From Sphingomonas caseinilytica (lineage in GTDB: Bacteria; Pseudomonadota; Alphaproteobacteria; Sphingomonadales; Sphingomonadaceae): 64,000 nt of DNA. The stretch is taken from NCBI RefSeq assembly GCF_023516455.1, contig NZ_JAMGBA010000003.1, positions 62,001 to 126,000 of the forward strand, in the 5' to 3' direction. How positions within the stretch are numbered: the first letter of the stretch is position 1; every line of letters starts with the position of its first letter. Shown here piece by piece: positions 63,263-64,000 of the stretch. The notes below the pieces were generated by a model. It was given only the letters and a program-made list of their open reading frames with translations, made no database searches and had not been told where the DNA came from. The position numbers and the translations under genes were made by a program.

Positions 63263-64000
63263 ATGATGATCTCAAAAGTCGATAGCGCATTCAACTGCTT
63301 CAACTTTCCGAAAACCACAAACAATTCAGACTCTTCTCTGCGAAGAGCGCGCGTGAAGCGGCGGGGTGCCGGGATCTTGTCTATCGCCCTGCTCGCCGCC
63401 GCCTTGCATGCCAGTCCCGCTTACGCGGCGGAGAACGATGCGGTGAGCGTATGGAACGAAAGGGCCGCGGTCACGCTCGTCAACGGAAATACTGCCGCCA
63501 CGCCAGGCCTCATGTTTCCGCCTCCGGTCGCGTTCATTCATCTCGCGATCGTCCAGGCCGCGGTCTACGACGCGGTCAACGCCATCAAGGGCGGGCACTA
63601 TCCCTACCTGGAGGGACTGAAAGCGGCGACGAGCGCGTCCCAGGACGCGGCGGCTTCGACAGCGGCGCATCATGTCCTGATCGGCCTCATCACCCAGGCG
63701 CCGTTGACGACGACGCTGACCTCCCAGGTCAAGGCCGATATCAAAGCTCGCCTCGATACACAGTACGCCGCCTCGCTGGCCGAGATCCCGGCAGGCCAGG
63801 CAAAGGTCAAAGGCATTGAAGTCGGAGCTGCTGCGGCGTCGGCGATGCTGGCCAATCGTTTGAATGACGGCCGCTTCGGCGCGGCCGGCTTTCCGGTCGG
63901 GTCGGCCCCCGGTGAATGGCGCCCCATAAGTGCGGCTCCCGCGGCAAACGATCCGAATGGATGGGTGCGCAACGTGCGGCCGTTCGCTTTGCCGAGCTCG
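63263..64000 (+). CDS. Vanadium haloperoxidase / PAP2-type protein, N-terminal part (cut by window edge)
   Basis: The frame stays open to the window end, giving 246 residues. It begins with a long, basic N-region and a signal segment (GILSIALLAAALHASPAYAA). It continues SVWNERAAVTLVNGNT, PPPVAFIHLAIVQAAVYDAV and STAAHHVLIGLITQAPLTTT, the helical start of exported vanadium-dependent haloperoxidase/acid-phosphatase-like proteins. The vanadate/phosphate-binding residues lie further on, outside the window, so activity cannot be judged. The ATG follows GGAGGAC by five bases. Confidence 0.75.
   Translation, partial: MMISKVDSAFNCFNFPKTTNNSDSSLRRARVKRRGAGILSIALLAAALHASPAYAAENDAVSVWNERAAVTLVNGNTAATPGLMFPPPVAFIHLAIVQAAVYDAVNAIKGGHYPYLEGLKAATSASQDAAASTAAHHVLIGLITQAPLTTTLTSQVKADIKARLDTQYAASLAEIPAGQAKVKGIEVGAAAASAMLANRLNDGRFGAAGFPVGSAPGEWRPISAAPAANDPNGWVRNVRPFALPSS

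Overview
The window is GC-rich chromosomal DNA of an alphaproteobacterium, most likely a member of the Sphingomonadales. Supporting signs are a DUF1013/TrcR-type regulator, gene-transfer-agent (GTA) genes, UrcA, DUF5818 and DUF3597 small proteins, an alphaproteobacterial SOS box (GAAC-N7-GAAC) in front of uvrA, and autotransporter/OmpA-like proteins with long proline-rich tails. No rRNA, tRNA or CRISPR array was recognised.

Layout. 0-9 kb: a mostly minus-strand housekeeping block (xseB-ispA-coaD-ppi-queA, then tgt cut by the window start) with overlapping start/stop codons. queA and tgt are separated by a membrane protein, a TSUP transporter and a sulfotransferase. A TrcR-like regulator and a quinone oxidoreductase/GST pair follow. 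9-16 kb: DUF1192, clpA, a 1068-residue autotransporter and a small membrane protein. 16-18 kb: a compact ArsR-controlled operon (ArsR, SRPBCC, 41-residue membrane peptide, DUF899) whose promoter is covered by two dyads. 18-34 kb: metabolic and secreted enzymes (outer-membrane protein, NAD-formate dehydrogenase, S9, M28 and M13 peptidases, 2OG oxygenase-like protein, GSTs, dienelactone hydrolase, TetR-SDR pair, Bax-inhibitor-1 protein, ThpR, an amidohydrolase). 34-37 kb: uvrA.

36.9-39.7 kb is an AT-richer accessory patch: two overlapping genes (an unknown plus a DUF5677-like protein), a GNAT toxin-antitoxin-like pair, and a structured minus-strand leader resembling an orphan yybP-ykoY (Mn2+) riboswitch. 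39.7-45 kb: small conserved proteins, two Sec-exported Hcp-like paralogues, a Cu,Zn-SOD lipoprotein, an OmpA-domain protein and a porin-like barrel. The barrel and the autotransporter end in nearly the same proline-rich/CPDGSVILAT tail.

45-50 kb holds the ends of a GTA cluster: small and large terminase at one end, a shortened tail-tip protein and DUF2793 at the other. The portal, capsid and tail core are missing, and a repeat plus an unrelated membrane gene lie at the gap. A 58-bp palindromic repeat is inserted in frame in the large terminase. 50.08-52.24 kb is a complete IS1595-family element with matching ends, an exact 8-bp target duplication and three passenger ORFs.

52-64 kb: an OmpR/histidine-kinase pair, a glycosyltransferase, paralogous small CxxC proteins with a decayed third copy, an AsnC-like/LytTR fusion next to UrcA, a second membrane-bound LytTR regulator, an exported SUKH protein, an M20 peptidase, and the start of a vanadium haloperoxidase/PAP2-type protein running off the window. 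Short repeats containing ACCCATTGC are scattered over the last 7 kb.
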